Numbered from the stretch's first letter, positions 1 through 7,593 are shown. The stretch is 13,455 nt of DNA from Spirochaetales bacterium (GCA_030642995.1 DAOWMR010000025.1:1-13455); one strand, 5' to 3'. The notes: a model not told the origin generated them from the sequence alone. Numbers and translations: made by a program.

Positions 1-354
1 CTCCTCGACCTGGCTTCCCACGGGGATGAGGGGGTTCAGGGAAGACATGGGGTCCTGGAAAATCATGGATATCATACCGCCACGAACATTCCGCAATTCT
101 GCCCTATCGGCTTCCACCAGATTCTTGTCGCCAAGCCAGACCTCTCCGTGGACCACTCTTCCTGCCGGCGGCAGCAGGTCCAGGATGGAAAGGGAGGTGA
201 CGGACTTCCCGCTGCCCGATTCTCCCACGATGCCGAGGGTCTCCCCTTCGCCAATGTGGAAATCAACACCCTTGACCGCTTTGACTTCCCCGTCGTGCGT
301 GAAGAAGGATGTATGGAGATTCTCGACCCGCAGGAATTCTTTCATGGTGTTCAT
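1..354 (-). CDS. oppD: Oligopeptide/dipeptide ABC importer ATP-binding protein OppD/DppD (partial, N-terminal 118 residues)
   Basis: This is the ATPase subunit of a peptide-type ABC importer. It would bind the inner face of the OppB/OppC permease pair and power uptake. The window holds the first 118 codons; the reading frame runs open off the left edge. Visible features are a Walker A motif GESGSGKS near residues 40-47 and a Q-loop FQDPMSSLNP near residues 97-106, both typical of OppD/DppD. The signature motif, Walker B and the C-terminal oligopeptide-transporter region lie outside the window. The ATG at 354 overlaps the oppC stop as ATGA, which points to translational coupling. A second in-frame ATG at 345 (MKEFLRVENL) is an alternative start, and the sequence does not clearly decide between them. 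The family is clear; the substrate (oligopeptide, dipeptide or other small solute) is not shown. Confidence 0.9.
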   Translation of the reverse strand, partial: MNTMKEFLRVENLHTSFFTHDGEVKAVKGVDFHIGEGETLGIVGESGSGKSVTSLSILDLLPPAGRVVHGEVWLGDKNLVEADRAELRNVRGGMISMIFQDPMSSLNPLIPVGSQVEE

Positions 355-1523
355 CTGCCCCTGAGTTTTGGGTCGAGTGCGTCCCTGAGCCCATCGCCGA
401 CGAAATTGAATCCGAACATCGTCAAGCAGATGGCCAGGGAAGGTGCGAACAGCTGATACGGATTCGTACGGAGGGCTTCAAGGGCGTCGTTGCACATGGT
501 CCCCCAGCTTGCCATCGGCGGCGAAACGCCGAGGCCGATGAAGCTCATAAAAGCTTCGATGAATATTGCCGAGGGAATGAGCATCGTTACTGTTACGATG
601 ATGGGCCCCATGGCGTTCGGTATCAGGTGCGTGGTGAGTATCCGCCAGGTTGAGGTGCCCATGATTTTCGCGCCATGGACGTAGTCCTGTTCCTTCAGGG
701 TGAGGATCTGCCCTCTCACCACCCTCGCCATATTCACCCAGTAGACCGATCCCAGGGCGATGATGATGCTCATGATCCCTGAGTCTCGCGGAAGCATCAC
801 CATAATCAGGATGACGTAGAGGGTGAGGGGAATCGTCGATATCACATCCACGATCCGCATCATGACGTTGTCGGTATTCCCGCCGATATATGCGGAGATC
901 CCGCCGTACAGTATCCCGATGATCAGGTTCGTGAATGCCGCAACGAAGGCCACGAGCAGGGAAATCCTCGCTCCGATCATCAGTCTCGTGAGGAGATCAC
1001 GTCCGAGTTTGTCCGTTCCGAGGATGTATATCTTGTTGTGAACCGTGACGGAGTCCTCGACCCGCTCCCCGTCGGGACCGATGAGTATCGGCGGTCTTTC
1101 GCCCCAGTCTACGGCAATCGGATCGCCGTAGAAATCATAGGTCGTCACTTTGCGTGACACGTCCTCTTCGATTCGTGGCAAGGCCGCGATGAGAGTGCCG
1201 TCCTCCGCGACATGGATGGGTTTCAGATTCCTGGAGACGTAGACGTACGCGTCTCCCATAGCGAAGATGTCGAGCCTGGGAGGGATGTTAACAAACGACA
1301 ATTCCTGCTTCTCATAGGTGTGCGGCGTCAACATGGGGCCGAAGATCGCAAACAGCATGATGACAGCGATGATTGCGAGTCCCACCAGTGATGCCGGCTT
1401 ATGTCTGAACCTGAACCAGACGTCGCCGGCGTAACTGCGGTGTTTGACGTTCAGGGCCTCGCCTTTCTCCCGGGAGTACTCGATCTCGTCCCATAAGGCC
1501 TTTTCGATGGCAGGTGAACTCAT
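351..1523 (-). CDS. oppC: Oligopeptide ABC transporter permease OppC with enlarged periplasmic loop
   Basis: This is one of the two integral membrane subunits of the Opp/Dpp-type importer. Residues 1-44 are cytoplasmic and charged. TM1 lies at about 46-65. The core permease domain begins at the family motif GTDKLGRDLLTRL (169-181) and carries several hydrophobic segments. The ATPase-coupling EAA loop is at about 284-303 (GAKIMGTSTWRILTTHLIPN). The C-terminus GDGLRDALDPKLRGR is typical of OppC. At 390 residues it is longer than enterobacterial OppC (about 300). The extra length is a roughly 100-residue segment between TM1 and the GTDKLGRD motif, predicted to be periplasmic. The ATG is preceded by GGAAAGAG and lies 10 bp after the oppB stop; the 3' end overlaps oppD by 4 bp. 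Family assignment is firm and substrate is unknown. Confidence 0.93.
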   Translation of the reverse strand: MSSPAIEKALWDEIEYSREKGEALNVKHRSYAGDVWFRFRHKPASLVGLAIIAVIMLFAIFGPMLTPHTYEKQELSFVNIPPRLDIFAMGDAYVYVSRNLKPIHVAEDGTLIAALPRIEEDVSRKVTTYDFYGDPIAVDWGERPPILIGPDGERVEDSVTVHNKIYILGTDKLGRDLLTRLMIGARISLLVAFVAAFTNLIIGILYGGISAYIGGNTDNVMMRIVDVISTIPLTLYVILIMVMLPRDSGIMSIIIALGSVYWVNMARVVRGQILTLKEQDYVHGAKIMGTSTWRILTTHLIPNAMGPIIVTVTMLIPSAIFIEAFMSFIGLGVSPPMASWGTMCNDALEALRTNPYQLFAPSLAICLTMFGFNFVGDGLRDALDPKLRGR

Positions 1524-1533
1524 CTCTTTCCGG

Positions 1534-2451
1534 TTACTCGTATTTGATTCGAGGGTCGATCAGGACATAGAACATATCCACGACGAATACCATCACGACC
1601 AGGAACGTTGCATAGAAAATCGTGATGCCCAGAATCGTCGTGTAGTCCCTGTTGGTGATACTGGTGACGAAATGCTTACCCATCCCGGGAAGGGCGAATA
1701 TTTTCTCGATGACGAAGGAGCCCGTCAGCAACGCCGCCACCGTCGGGCCCAGGATCGTAACGACGGGAATCAGCGCGTTTCTCAAGGCGTGTTTTACCAC
1801 GACTTTGTATTCCGTCAGTCCCTTCGCCCTGGCCGTTCGGATGTAGTCCTGCCCGAGGACTTCCAGCAGGCTGGAACGCACCAGCCTCGCCATGAAAGAC
1901 ATTGAGTAACCGCCGAGGGCTATCACCGGCAGGATATAGCCGGCCGGTGAGTCAAGCCCGAAAGCGGGAAGCCATCCGAGCCTGTGACTGAATATATACA
2001 TCAACACCGTGGCAATGACGAATGAGGGAATGGTGACCCCGATCGTCGCCAGCAACATTGTGAGCACATCCTGCCATTTCCCGTTTTTCAGGGCCGCGAC
2101 GATGCCGAGCGGTATGGATGCTGCGAGAACGAAAATGACGGTTATCAGTCCGAGTTTGGCGGACACGGGAAAACCTTCCCGGATGAAATCGTTGACAGAC
2201 ATTCCGGGATACTTGAAGGAAGGTCCCAAATCTCCCCTCAGCAATCCGCCGATGTAATGCAGAAGCTGCACCGCGAGGCTTTCGTCCAGATTGTATTTTG
2301 CAATCAATGCTGCTTCAACTTCCGGGGGAAGCTCCCTCTGTGCCGTAAAGGGTCCTCCGGGGATAGCATGCATCAGGAAAAAAACCAAAACGACAACCAA
2401 GAGCAATGTCAACAATGTCATTCCCATTCTTTTCAGGATGTACTTACTCAT
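1534..2451 (-). CDS. oppB: Oligopeptide ABC transporter permease OppB
   Basis: This is the second membrane subunit of the peptide-type importer and pairs with OppC. Its 305 residues match the usual OppB/DppB length. TM1 is at about 12-28, followed by the family element HAIPGGPF (28-35) and a periplasmic stretch ending in LRGDLGPSF (71-79). The EAA coupling loop spans about 207-228 (ARAKGLTEYKVVVKHALRNA), and the end is IDPRIKYE, the usual DPR ending of OppB. It is the first gene of the visible opp operon. No substrate-binding protein (oppA) precedes it; one could lie beyond the left edge or elsewhere. The start ATG has only a weak ribosome-binding site (GAGGCAGG about 6 bases upstream). The 231-bp gap before it holds the likely promoter. 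Confidence 0.93.
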   Translation of the reverse strand: MSKYILKRMGMTLLTLLLVVVLVFFLMHAIPGGPFTAQRELPPEVEAALIAKYNLDESLAVQLLHYIGGLLRGDLGPSFKYPGMSVNDFIREGFPVSAKLGLITVIFVLAASIPLGIVAALKNGKWQDVLTMLLATIGVTIPSFVIATVLMYIFSHRLGWLPAFGLDSPAGYILPVIALGGYSMSFMARLVRSSLLEVLGQDYIRTARAKGLTEYKVVVKHALRNALIPVVTILGPTVAALLTGSFVIEKIFALPGMGKHFVTSITNRDYTTILGITIFYATFLVVMVFVVDMFYVLIDPRIKYE

Positions 2452-2682
2452 TCAGACCTGCCTCTGTCCCGCATTTCTCACAAGTGACATAGAGAAAACC
2501 GCTCTTCCTGTCGTAATTTGTTGCACCAGAACGAATTATCAAGAAAAGAGAGATCTTACAATACAACAGTAGTGTGACCGAAAGCACCTACGGTTTCAAG
2601 GGGCCGGAAATCGCGGGGTCGTCGGTGAGTCTGACGGTGGTAGCTTAACTGTCCGGTCCGGCCGGCAAGGGGCGTCGGCCGA
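2452..2682. other. Intergenic region between the ABC-F gene and the opp operon
   Basis: This is the longest non-coding gap in the window. The part next to oppB (about 2480-2580) is clearly richer in A and T than the surrounding coding DNA, which fits a promoter region for opp. The part next to the ABC-F stop is GC-rich and contains CGGCCG at 2659-2664 and 2676-2681. These could form a 6-bp stem with an 11-base loop, but no T-tract follows on the minus strand, so I do not call a terminator. No plausible small gene was seen on either strand. Confidence 0.6.
2535..2561 (-). promoter_or_regulatory. Candidate sigma70-type promoter for the opp operon
   Basis: On the minus strand, TTGTAA (2561-2556) and GATAAT (2540-2535) are separated by 15 bases. 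The -10 is good (5 of 6). The -35 is fair, but the spacer is shorter than the optimal 17, so this is a weak call. It lies in the AT-rich part of the gap, about 85 bp before the oppB start. Confidence 0.25.
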
Positions 2683-4338
2683 TCAGATCTCGACGACGTG
2701 GTGGGTCGTTTCAGTCGTCGCTTCCCGGTAGGCCTTGTCCCGCAGCTCGTTGACCCGCTCATCCTTGAGATAGTCGTCAAAGCGCATGGTGCGGTCCATG
2801 ACCCCGGTCGGCGTAAACTCGATTATTCTATTTGCAATCGTGTCCACGAACTCGTGGTCGTGACTGACGAACAATACAACACCTTTGAATGCGATCAGCG
2901 CATCGTTCAGGGCGGTGATTGCCTCCAGATCCAGGTGGTTGGTCGGTTCGTCCAGGATGATCAGGTTTGTCCGGCCGAGCATGAGTCGGCTGAGCATGCA
3001 CCGAACCCGCTCGCCGCCCGACAGGACACTTACCTTCTTGAACGACTCATCTCCGGAAAAGAGCATGCGTCCGAGGAAACCGCGAACATAGGTCTCTTCC
3101 TGGTCGGCGTCGGTGAACTGCCGAAGCCAGGTGATCAGATTGAGATCGTTGTCAAAGTATTCGGCGTTGTCCTTCGGCAGGTAGCCCTGTGTGATTGTCT
3201 GTCCCCAGTCAAATGACCCGGAATCCGCCTTGCTTTCCCCGGCCAGCATCTGAAAGAGTGCAGTCTTTGTCTGGTGATATGGGCCGACGAATGCGATCTT
3301 GTCGCCGGTATTCACGGCTAGCGAGAAGTTCTGAAGGATCTCCTGTCCGTCAAGCTTGAGGGAGAGATTTTCCATCTCGAGCACGTTCTTGCCGACCGCC
3401 CGCTCAGGATCAAAACTGATGTACGGGGCCTTTCGGTTACTCGGCTTGATGTCTCCAATGGAGAGCTTGTCGACGAGTTTTTGGCGACTCGTTGCCTGTC
3501 GTGACCGGGCGGCGTTTGAGCTGAATCGCTGGATGAACTCCCGGAGTTCGGCGATCTTGTCTTCCCGCCGCTTCTTTGAATCGCGTTGCTGCTTGCGGGC
3601 AAGCTGGCTGGAGTGATACCAGAAGTCGTAGTTTCCTACATAGAGGGTGATCTTGCCGAAGTCAAGATCCGTTATGTGAGTGGTCACTCGATTCAGGAAG
3701 TGGCGGTCGTGGGAGACCACGATGACCGTATTCTTGAATCCGAGAAGAAACTCTTCAAGCCAGGCAATCGATTCAAGATCCAGATTGTTTGTCGGTTCAT
3801 CGAGCAGAAGTATGTCGGGGTTGCCGAACAGGGCCTGCGCAAGCAGCACTCTGACCTTCTGACCGCCGTCAAGCTCGGCCATCTTCTTGCTGAGGATGTC
3901 ATCGTCCAATCCGAGGCCGGAAATCAGCCGTCCCGCTTCACTCTCAGCTTCCCATCCTCCGAGTTCGGCATAATCATTCTCAAGCTCGGCGACTCTGAGC
4001 CCGTCCTCTTCGGAGAAGTCCTCCTTCTCGTAGATCGCGTCCTTCTCGCGAGCCACCTCATAGAGTCGTTCGTGGCCGCGGATAATCGTCTCCAGAACGG
4101 TGAATTCCTCATACTGGAACTGATCCTGCTTGAGAACGGCGATTCGCTCGCCCCGACCCACGGACACCTCGCCGCTGTCCGGTTCCAGGTCGCCTGAGAG
4201 AATATTGAGGAAGGTCGATTTTCCGGCTCCGTTCGCACCAATGACGCCGTAGCAGTTTCCGGGCGTGAACTTGATGTTCACTTCCTTGAAAAGGACTTGC
4301 TCTCCAAAGGAGAGGTTGATGTTCGTTGCACTAATCAT
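2683..4338 (-). CDS. ybiT: ABC-F family ATPase, YbiT type (ribosome-associated translation factor)
   Basis: This is a cytosolic protein with two ABC domains and no membrane segments, as in ABC-F proteins that act at the ribosomal E site instead of in transport. Its 551 residues fit YbiT (about 530). NBD1 has Walker A GANGAGKS (34-41), a degenerate signature ELDGGQ (155-160) where Asp replaces Ser, Walker B LLLDEP (177-182) and His210. The inter-domain linker follows at about 240-312, including RSRQATSRQ, a YbiT hallmark. NBD2 has a strongly altered Walker A, GPYHQTKT (352-359), an intact signature LSGGE (439-443), Walker B LIILDEP (459-465) and His493. I chose the ATG at 4338 because MISATNINLSFG aligns with the family's usual beginning; the longer upstream frame to 4629 overlaps the divergent gene and has no family similarity. 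No clear Shine-Dalgarno sequence precedes the ATG. The YbiT subfamily assignment is good; the cellular role is not established by sequence. Confidence 0.92.
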   Translation of the reverse strand: MISATNINLSFGEQVLFKEVNIKFTPGNCYGVIGANGAGKSTFLNILSGDLEPDSGEVSVGRGERIAVLKQDQFQYEEFTVLETIIRGHERLYEVAREKDAIYEKEDFSEEDGLRVAELENDYAELGGWEAESEAGRLISGLGLDDDILSKKMAELDGGQKVRVLLAQALFGNPDILLLDEPTNNLDLESIAWLEEFLLGFKNTVIVVSHDRHFLNRVTTHITDLDFGKITLYVGNYDFWYHSSQLARKQQRDSKKRREDKIAELREFIQRFSSNAARSRQATSRQKLVDKLSIGDIKPSNRKAPYISFDPERAVGKNVLEMENLSLKLDGQEILQNFSLAVNTGDKIAFVGPYHQTKTALFQMLAGESKADSGSFDWGQTITQGYLPKDNAEYFDNDLNLITWLRQFTDADQEETYVRGFLGRMLFSGDESFKKVSVLSGGERVRCMLSRLMLGRTNLIILDEPTNHLDLEAITALNDALIAFKGVVLFVSHDHEFVDTIANRIIEFTPTGVMDRTMRFDDYLKDERVNELRDKAYREATTETTHHVVEI

Positions 4339-4465
4339 ATCTTGGGCGCGAAATATACCGATTATCCATGCGGGTTGGAAGGAAATTGGGCCCGAATTCA
4401 TCGACTCTCCGCCCGCCACGCATGCTGCATTGATAATCCGCCCCAAGACGGGTTTAATTGGTCGC
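4339..4465. other. Divergent intergenic region between ABC-F and ankyrin genes
   Basis: This gap of 127 bp must hold promoters for both directions. Rightward, a good promoter is visible at 4430-4458. Leftward, a TATATT sits on the minus strand at 4357-4352 but has no convincing -35. Neither flanking start codon has a recognisable Shine-Dalgarno sequence. Confidence 0.6.
4430..4458 (+). promoter_or_regulatory. Predicted sigma70 promoter of the ankyrin gene, giving a leaderless transcript
   Basis: TTGATA at 4430-4435 (5 of 6 against the consensus) and TTTAAT at 4453-4458 (5 of 6) are separated by exactly 17 bases. Transcription would be expected to start about 7 bases after the -10, at 4465-4466. 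That is the A of the ATG at 4466, so the mRNA would have no 5' untranslated region. The absence of a Shine-Dalgarno sequence before that ATG agrees with this. Confidence 0.5.
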
Positions 4466-6265
4466 ATGAGCGGAAAGCAGTCGCGCCGAGAGAAGAGGGA
4501 AGAGAAGATTCTCGATGAGGTGCGCGAGCGGGTTATCCGTGAGAGCATGAATCTCAAAGAAAAGGAGTCCGCCCGCGCAGCGCGGGAAGCCGAGCTTGAG
4601 GCGCTCATGGAAATCAGCGACTTGCCCAACCGGAGGATTCAGGAAATCGATCGAGATGTTCGGTCCGGATTCAGCAAGAACAAGAAGAAGGGGACGCGGA
4701 GCACATCTCGGAAGACGCTCAGAAAGGTTGTCGGCTGGGCGATCTTTTTCGGGCTGGTCGCCGCCGTTATTGGGATACCTGCCCTCATCCGGGAACGTCG
4801 GAACACGCAGGCTGAGGCCCAATTGGCCGCCGACGAAGCATTCCGAACCCTGTACGAGGCCGCCGGCGAGGGCAACCTTCAGATGGTGAAATATCTCATC
4901 GATGAAGGAGTGTCTCCTGATCGACCCGGCTACGGATCTTCCCTCCTGCATGTGGCTGTTATCGGAAGTCATCTGAATGTCGTGGAATATCTGCTGGAAG
5001 AGGGCGCTGATATCAACCGGAAGGACTCCAACAACCGCAATGTTCTCTATTTCGCCGAAGAACAGCCCAATCTGGCAGTTCGGAGGGTTGTCGCCGCTGC
5101 TTTTGCGGAGGCCTCGCCCGAAGGTGGTCCGGTGAGGGAGTTGTGGTCCCACGGCATCAGTTACTCGGAACAGGGCTTTGTGCAGGAGGTAAGCGACGGT
5201 AATCTGGCAACCGTCCGTCTGTTCCTTCAAGCCGATGAAGGTGAATATGCCCAGGATTGGGAATGGCCTGGTCTTCTCGGCGCGGTCAAGACCGAAGACC
5301 TGGCGATACTCACCGAGATCCTGGAGAACGGTGACGGGCTTGAACCGCTGTGGATCAACTCCTCCTTTCTCCTGGCTGCGAGAAGCAGGTCCATTGAGAT
5401 GATGGAGCTGTTTCTCACCCACGGGGCCGACATCGATTATCGATACGGAGATTATGACTCCACACCGTTGCTCGCGGCGGTTCTGAACCGCGACGCCGCC
5501 GGGATGGAATTCCTGTTGGACCGGGGGGCAGATCCGAACAAGAACGGGGCCGATGACAACATCACGCCGCTCATGATGCCGTTTCAACGATACTCGCAGC
5601 ACCTGTCGCGGGACGAAGAGAAAATTGAAGTAATGAGGCTCCTTCTCCGGTACGGCGCCGATATCAACGGCAAGGATCGCAATGGTACCACCGTCCTGGA
5701 CTATGCTCGGAACAGCGGCATGCGTGAGTCGGTTCGCTTCATCAAGGAGGCGGGAGCAGAGATCGCATTCACCGAAGAGTCATTTCGCCACCTGGTCAGG
5801 GAGAACGACAGCCTCAATCTCCAATCGTTTCTTGAGCGGGGGATTGATCCCGATCTCGAGGGATTCGACTATTACGAAGCAAACATGACCGGTCTGATCT
5901 GGGCGGCGGGAAGGGGATACGAGGAGGTTTGCCGGGTGTTGCTCGAGGCCGGTGCCGACGTTCATCATGAAACGGAAGACCAGAATACCGCCCTTGGCGA
6001 AGCCTATTATGAAGAACACTACGATCTCTGCAGGATGCTCTTTCAGTATGGAGCTGACACGGAGACACTGATCCATGGCACAACGATCCTGATGTCGGCA
6101 ATCGGTGATGGTGACGTAGAAATGATCAAAGCTCTGCTCGAGGCCAACGTGGAAATCGGGCGACAGGTGCTTGATGTGATGAAGACCAACGACTTCGCCT
6201 GGAACAGCGATCAGCGCGAAGAAATCAGAGAACTCATCTGGCGGCACACGGGGCCGTCGGGCTGA
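4466..6265 (+). CDS. Membrane-anchored ankyrin-repeat protein
   Basis: This protein of 599 residues has three parts. Residues 1-87 are highly charged and probably helical, rich in Arg, Lys and Glu, ending in a basic patch (KNKKK, then RSTSRKTLRK). A single transmembrane segment lies at about 88-108 (VVGWAIFFGLVAAVIGIPALI). Residues 120-599 are ankyrin repeats. Well-formed units are visible at about 126-152, 158-185, 300-325, 331-358, 385-403, 474-501 and 537-565, recognisable by G-ADIN/GADPN turns after a VVEYLLEEG-like helix; the repeats between them are degenerate. The excess of positive charge before the membrane segment suggests a cytoplasmic N-terminus and a periplasmic ankyrin domain. 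Ankyrin repeats bind other proteins, but the partner cannot be read from sequence. The ATG at 4466 was chosen from the promoter position and the abrupt start of charged protein-like sequence; an ATG at 4547 is an alternative. No enzymatic domain is seen. Confidence 0.85.
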   Translation: MSGKQSRREKREEKILDEVRERVIRESMNLKEKESARAAREAELEALMEISDLPNRRIQEIDRDVRSGFSKNKKKGTRSTSRKTLRKVVGWAIFFGLVAAVIGIPALIRERRNTQAEAQLAADEAFRTLYEAAGEGNLQMVKYLIDEGVSPDRPGYGSSLLHVAVIGSHLNVVEYLLEEGADINRKDSNNRNVLYFAEEQPNLAVRRVVAAAFAEASPEGGPVRELWSHGISYSEQGFVQEVSDGNLATVRLFLQADEGEYAQDWEWPGLLGAVKTEDLAILTEILENGDGLEPLWINSSFLLAARSRSIEMMELFLTHGADIDYRYGDYDSTPLLAAVLNRDAAGMEFLLDRGADPNKNGADDNITPLMMPFQRYSQHLSRDEEKIEVMRLLLRYGADINGKDRNGTTVLDYARNSGMRESVRFIKEAGAEIAFTEESFRHLVRENDSLNLQSFLERGIDPDLEGFDYYEANMTGLIWAAGRGYEEVCRVLLEAGADVHHETEDQNTALGEAYYEEHYDLCRMLFQYGADTETLIHGTTILMSAIGDGDVEMIKALLEANVEIGRQVLDVMKTNDFAWNSDQREEIRELIWRHTGPSG

Positions 6266-6266
6266 A

Positions 6267-6290
6267 CTGCCCCCGGGGGGCGGATTTCAT
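6267..6290 (+). terminator. Possible terminator hairpin after the ankyrin gene
   Basis: Directly after the ankyrin stop codon, bases 6267-6273 can pair with 6277-6283 (7 bp, one G-U pair, almost all G-C) around a 3-base loop. The following ATTTCATT is only mildly T-rich, so termination may be partial. It separates the ankyrin gene from the amidohydrolase, 93 bp downstream. Confidence 0.4.
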
Positions 6291-6318
6291 TGCGCGCGCG
6301 GCGATCCCGGTATACGAT
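6290..6318 (+). promoter_or_regulatory. Weak candidate promoter of the amidohydrolase gene
   Basis: TTGCGC at 6290-6295 and TACGAT at 6313-6318 are 17 bases apart. The -35 matches consensus only in TTG, and the -10 at 4 of 6 positions. The call depends mainly on spacing and on the need for a promoter in this short gap behind a hairpin. Confidence 0.22.
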
Positions 6319-6358
6319 AGTCTCCACATTGCAAAATCAGAAACGCGGAGGAGAAAGC

Positions 6359-7567
6359 ATGAGTTTGGACATTCGTATCATCAACGCACGCACCCGTACT
6401 TCCGGCGGGAAGCTGGTGCAGATAGGTATTGCGAGCGGAAAGATCACGAAGATCGCTCTGAAGGTCGACGGCGATGCGGCGAGTGAGATTGATGCGGGAG
6501 GGAATCTCGTCACCGAGTCGTTCGTCAACGGTCACCTCCATCTGGACAAGGTCTACACGCTTGAAATGGTCGGGCAGGATGCGCTCGGCAGCTATCATGG
6601 CGAGGGGATGGGCGGCGCGATGACCGCCATTGAGCAAGCGTCCCGGGTGAAGGACAACTACGACGAATCATGGATCATTGAAAACGTACGGCGTGCCTGC
6701 AAGCTGGCGGTGAAGTACGGCAATACCCACATCCGCGCGTTTGCCGATGTTGACACCAAGGGCAAGCTGGAGGGCGCGAAGGCGCTGATCAAGGCACGCG
6801 AGGAGTTCAAGGATTCGGTTGATATCCAGGTCGTCGCATTCCCGCAGGATGGCGTGGTGCGTGACCCGGGCGCGGCCGACTGGGTGAAGCAGGCTCTCGA
6901 ATTAGGGGCCGACATCGTCGGCGGAATTCCCTGGATTGAGTTCACCGATGAGGATGTCCGGTCCCACATCGATCAGATGTTTGACCTCGCAATCAAGTAC
7001 GACAAGGACATCTCCATGCTCGTGGACGATGCCGGCGACTCGAATCTCCGATCGCTCGAGTATCTTGCCACGAAATCCATCAAGCACGGGTGGCAGGGCA
7101 GGGTGACCGCCCAGCATGCCCGCGCCATGGCGCTCTACCAGGAGCCGACATTCCGCAAGCTCGTTGCCCTGATGCAGCAGGGCGGGGTGAGCCTGGTCAG
7201 CGATCCCCAGACCGGTCCGCTCCACGCACGGGTCACCGACCTCACCGAGGCCGGCATCCCGGTGGCCCTCGGCCAGGACGACATTGCCGACGCCTACTAC
7301 CCGTTTGGGCGGAACAACATGCTCGAGGTTGGATTTCTCGCCTGTCACCTGCTCTGGATGACCAACTTCCAGCAGATGGAGGTGGTCTACGACATGATTA
7401 CCACCACCGCGGCGAAGGCACTGGGCATCAAGAACTTCGAGATGAAAGAGGGCAATCCTGCCAACCTCGTCGTGCTGACCCAGGAGAGCGTGTGGAAAGC
7501 CTTCTGGGAGCACGAAGCCCCGCTGGCCGTGATCAAGGCCGGGAAGGATGTGACACTGGAACGGTAG
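6359..7567 (+). CDS. Amidohydrolase of the cytosine-deaminase-like family with altered metal site
   Basis: This cytosolic TIM-barrel metal-dependent hydrolase has 402 residues, near the CodA length. Family landmarks align in order with E. coli CodA as I recall it: NGHLHLDK (58-64) with metal-ligand pair H59/H61, HIRAFADVD (124-132), VVAFPQDG (158-165), VGGIPWIEFT (187-196), RVTAQH (248-253) with H253 matching CodA His246, GQDD (305-308) with D307 matching metal ligand Asp313, and GNPANLVVL (365-373). At the position of the CodA VHCDE motif (His214 metal ligand, Glu217 catalytic acid) this protein reads MLVDD (220-224): Leu replaces His and Asp replaces Glu. True cytosine deaminase activity is therefore doubtful, and a different substrate, a rearranged metal site or loss of catalysis is possible. 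The start at 6359 is fixed by a strong GGAGGAG 5 bases upstream; a longer frame exists but lacks support. It converges on the nucleoside-type transporter operon, suggesting a related substrate. Confidence 0.85.
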   Translation: MSLDIRIINARTRTSGGKLVQIGIASGKITKIALKVDGDAASEIDAGGNLVTESFVNGHLHLDKVYTLEMVGQDALGSYHGEGMGGAMTAIEQASRVKDNYDESWIIENVRRACKLAVKYGNTHIRAFADVDTKGKLEGAKALIKAREEFKDSVDIQVVAFPQDGVVRDPGAADWVKQALELGADIVGGIPWIEFTDEDVRSHIDQMFDLAIKYDKDISMLVDDAGDSNLRSLEYLATKSIKHGWQGRVTAQHARAMALYQEPTFRKLVALMQQGGVSLVSDPQTGPLHARVTDLTEAGIPVALGQDDIADAYYPFGRNNMLEVGFLACHLLWMTNFQQMEVVYDMITTTAAKALGIKNFEMKEGNPANLVVLTQESVWKAFWEHEAPLAVIKAGKDVTLER

Positions 7568-7593
7568 ACGCGTGGCTCAATAACCGGCCGATG
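7568..7593. other. Short convergent gap between amidohydrolase and thioesterase genes
   Basis: Only 26 bp separate the two facing stop codons. No hairpin with a T-tract fits in the gap for either direction, so any terminator would have to lie inside the opposite gene. Confidence 0.6.

Noticed and set aside
2659..2681. CGGCCG inverted repeat after the ABC-F stop as a terminator
   Set aside because: The stem is only 6 bp with an 11-base loop and is not followed by T residues in the direction of transcription.
4265..4465. N-terminal extension of the ankyrin frame by 67 residues
   Set aside because: It overlaps the beginning of the ABC-F gene on the other strand and the predicted promoter; the sequence is not continuous in character with the charged region that follows.
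4339..4629. N-terminal extension of the ABC-F reading frame by 97 residues
   Set aside because: The extension is Ser/Arg-rich with no family similarity, runs antisense through the start of the ankyrin gene, and precedes a natural family start at MISATNINLSFG.
4454..5602. Long open frame (382 codons) antisense to the ankyrin gene
   Set aside because: No recognisable motif, no ribosome-binding site, and it is the reverse-complement shadow of a clear protein-coding frame with ankyrin periodicity.
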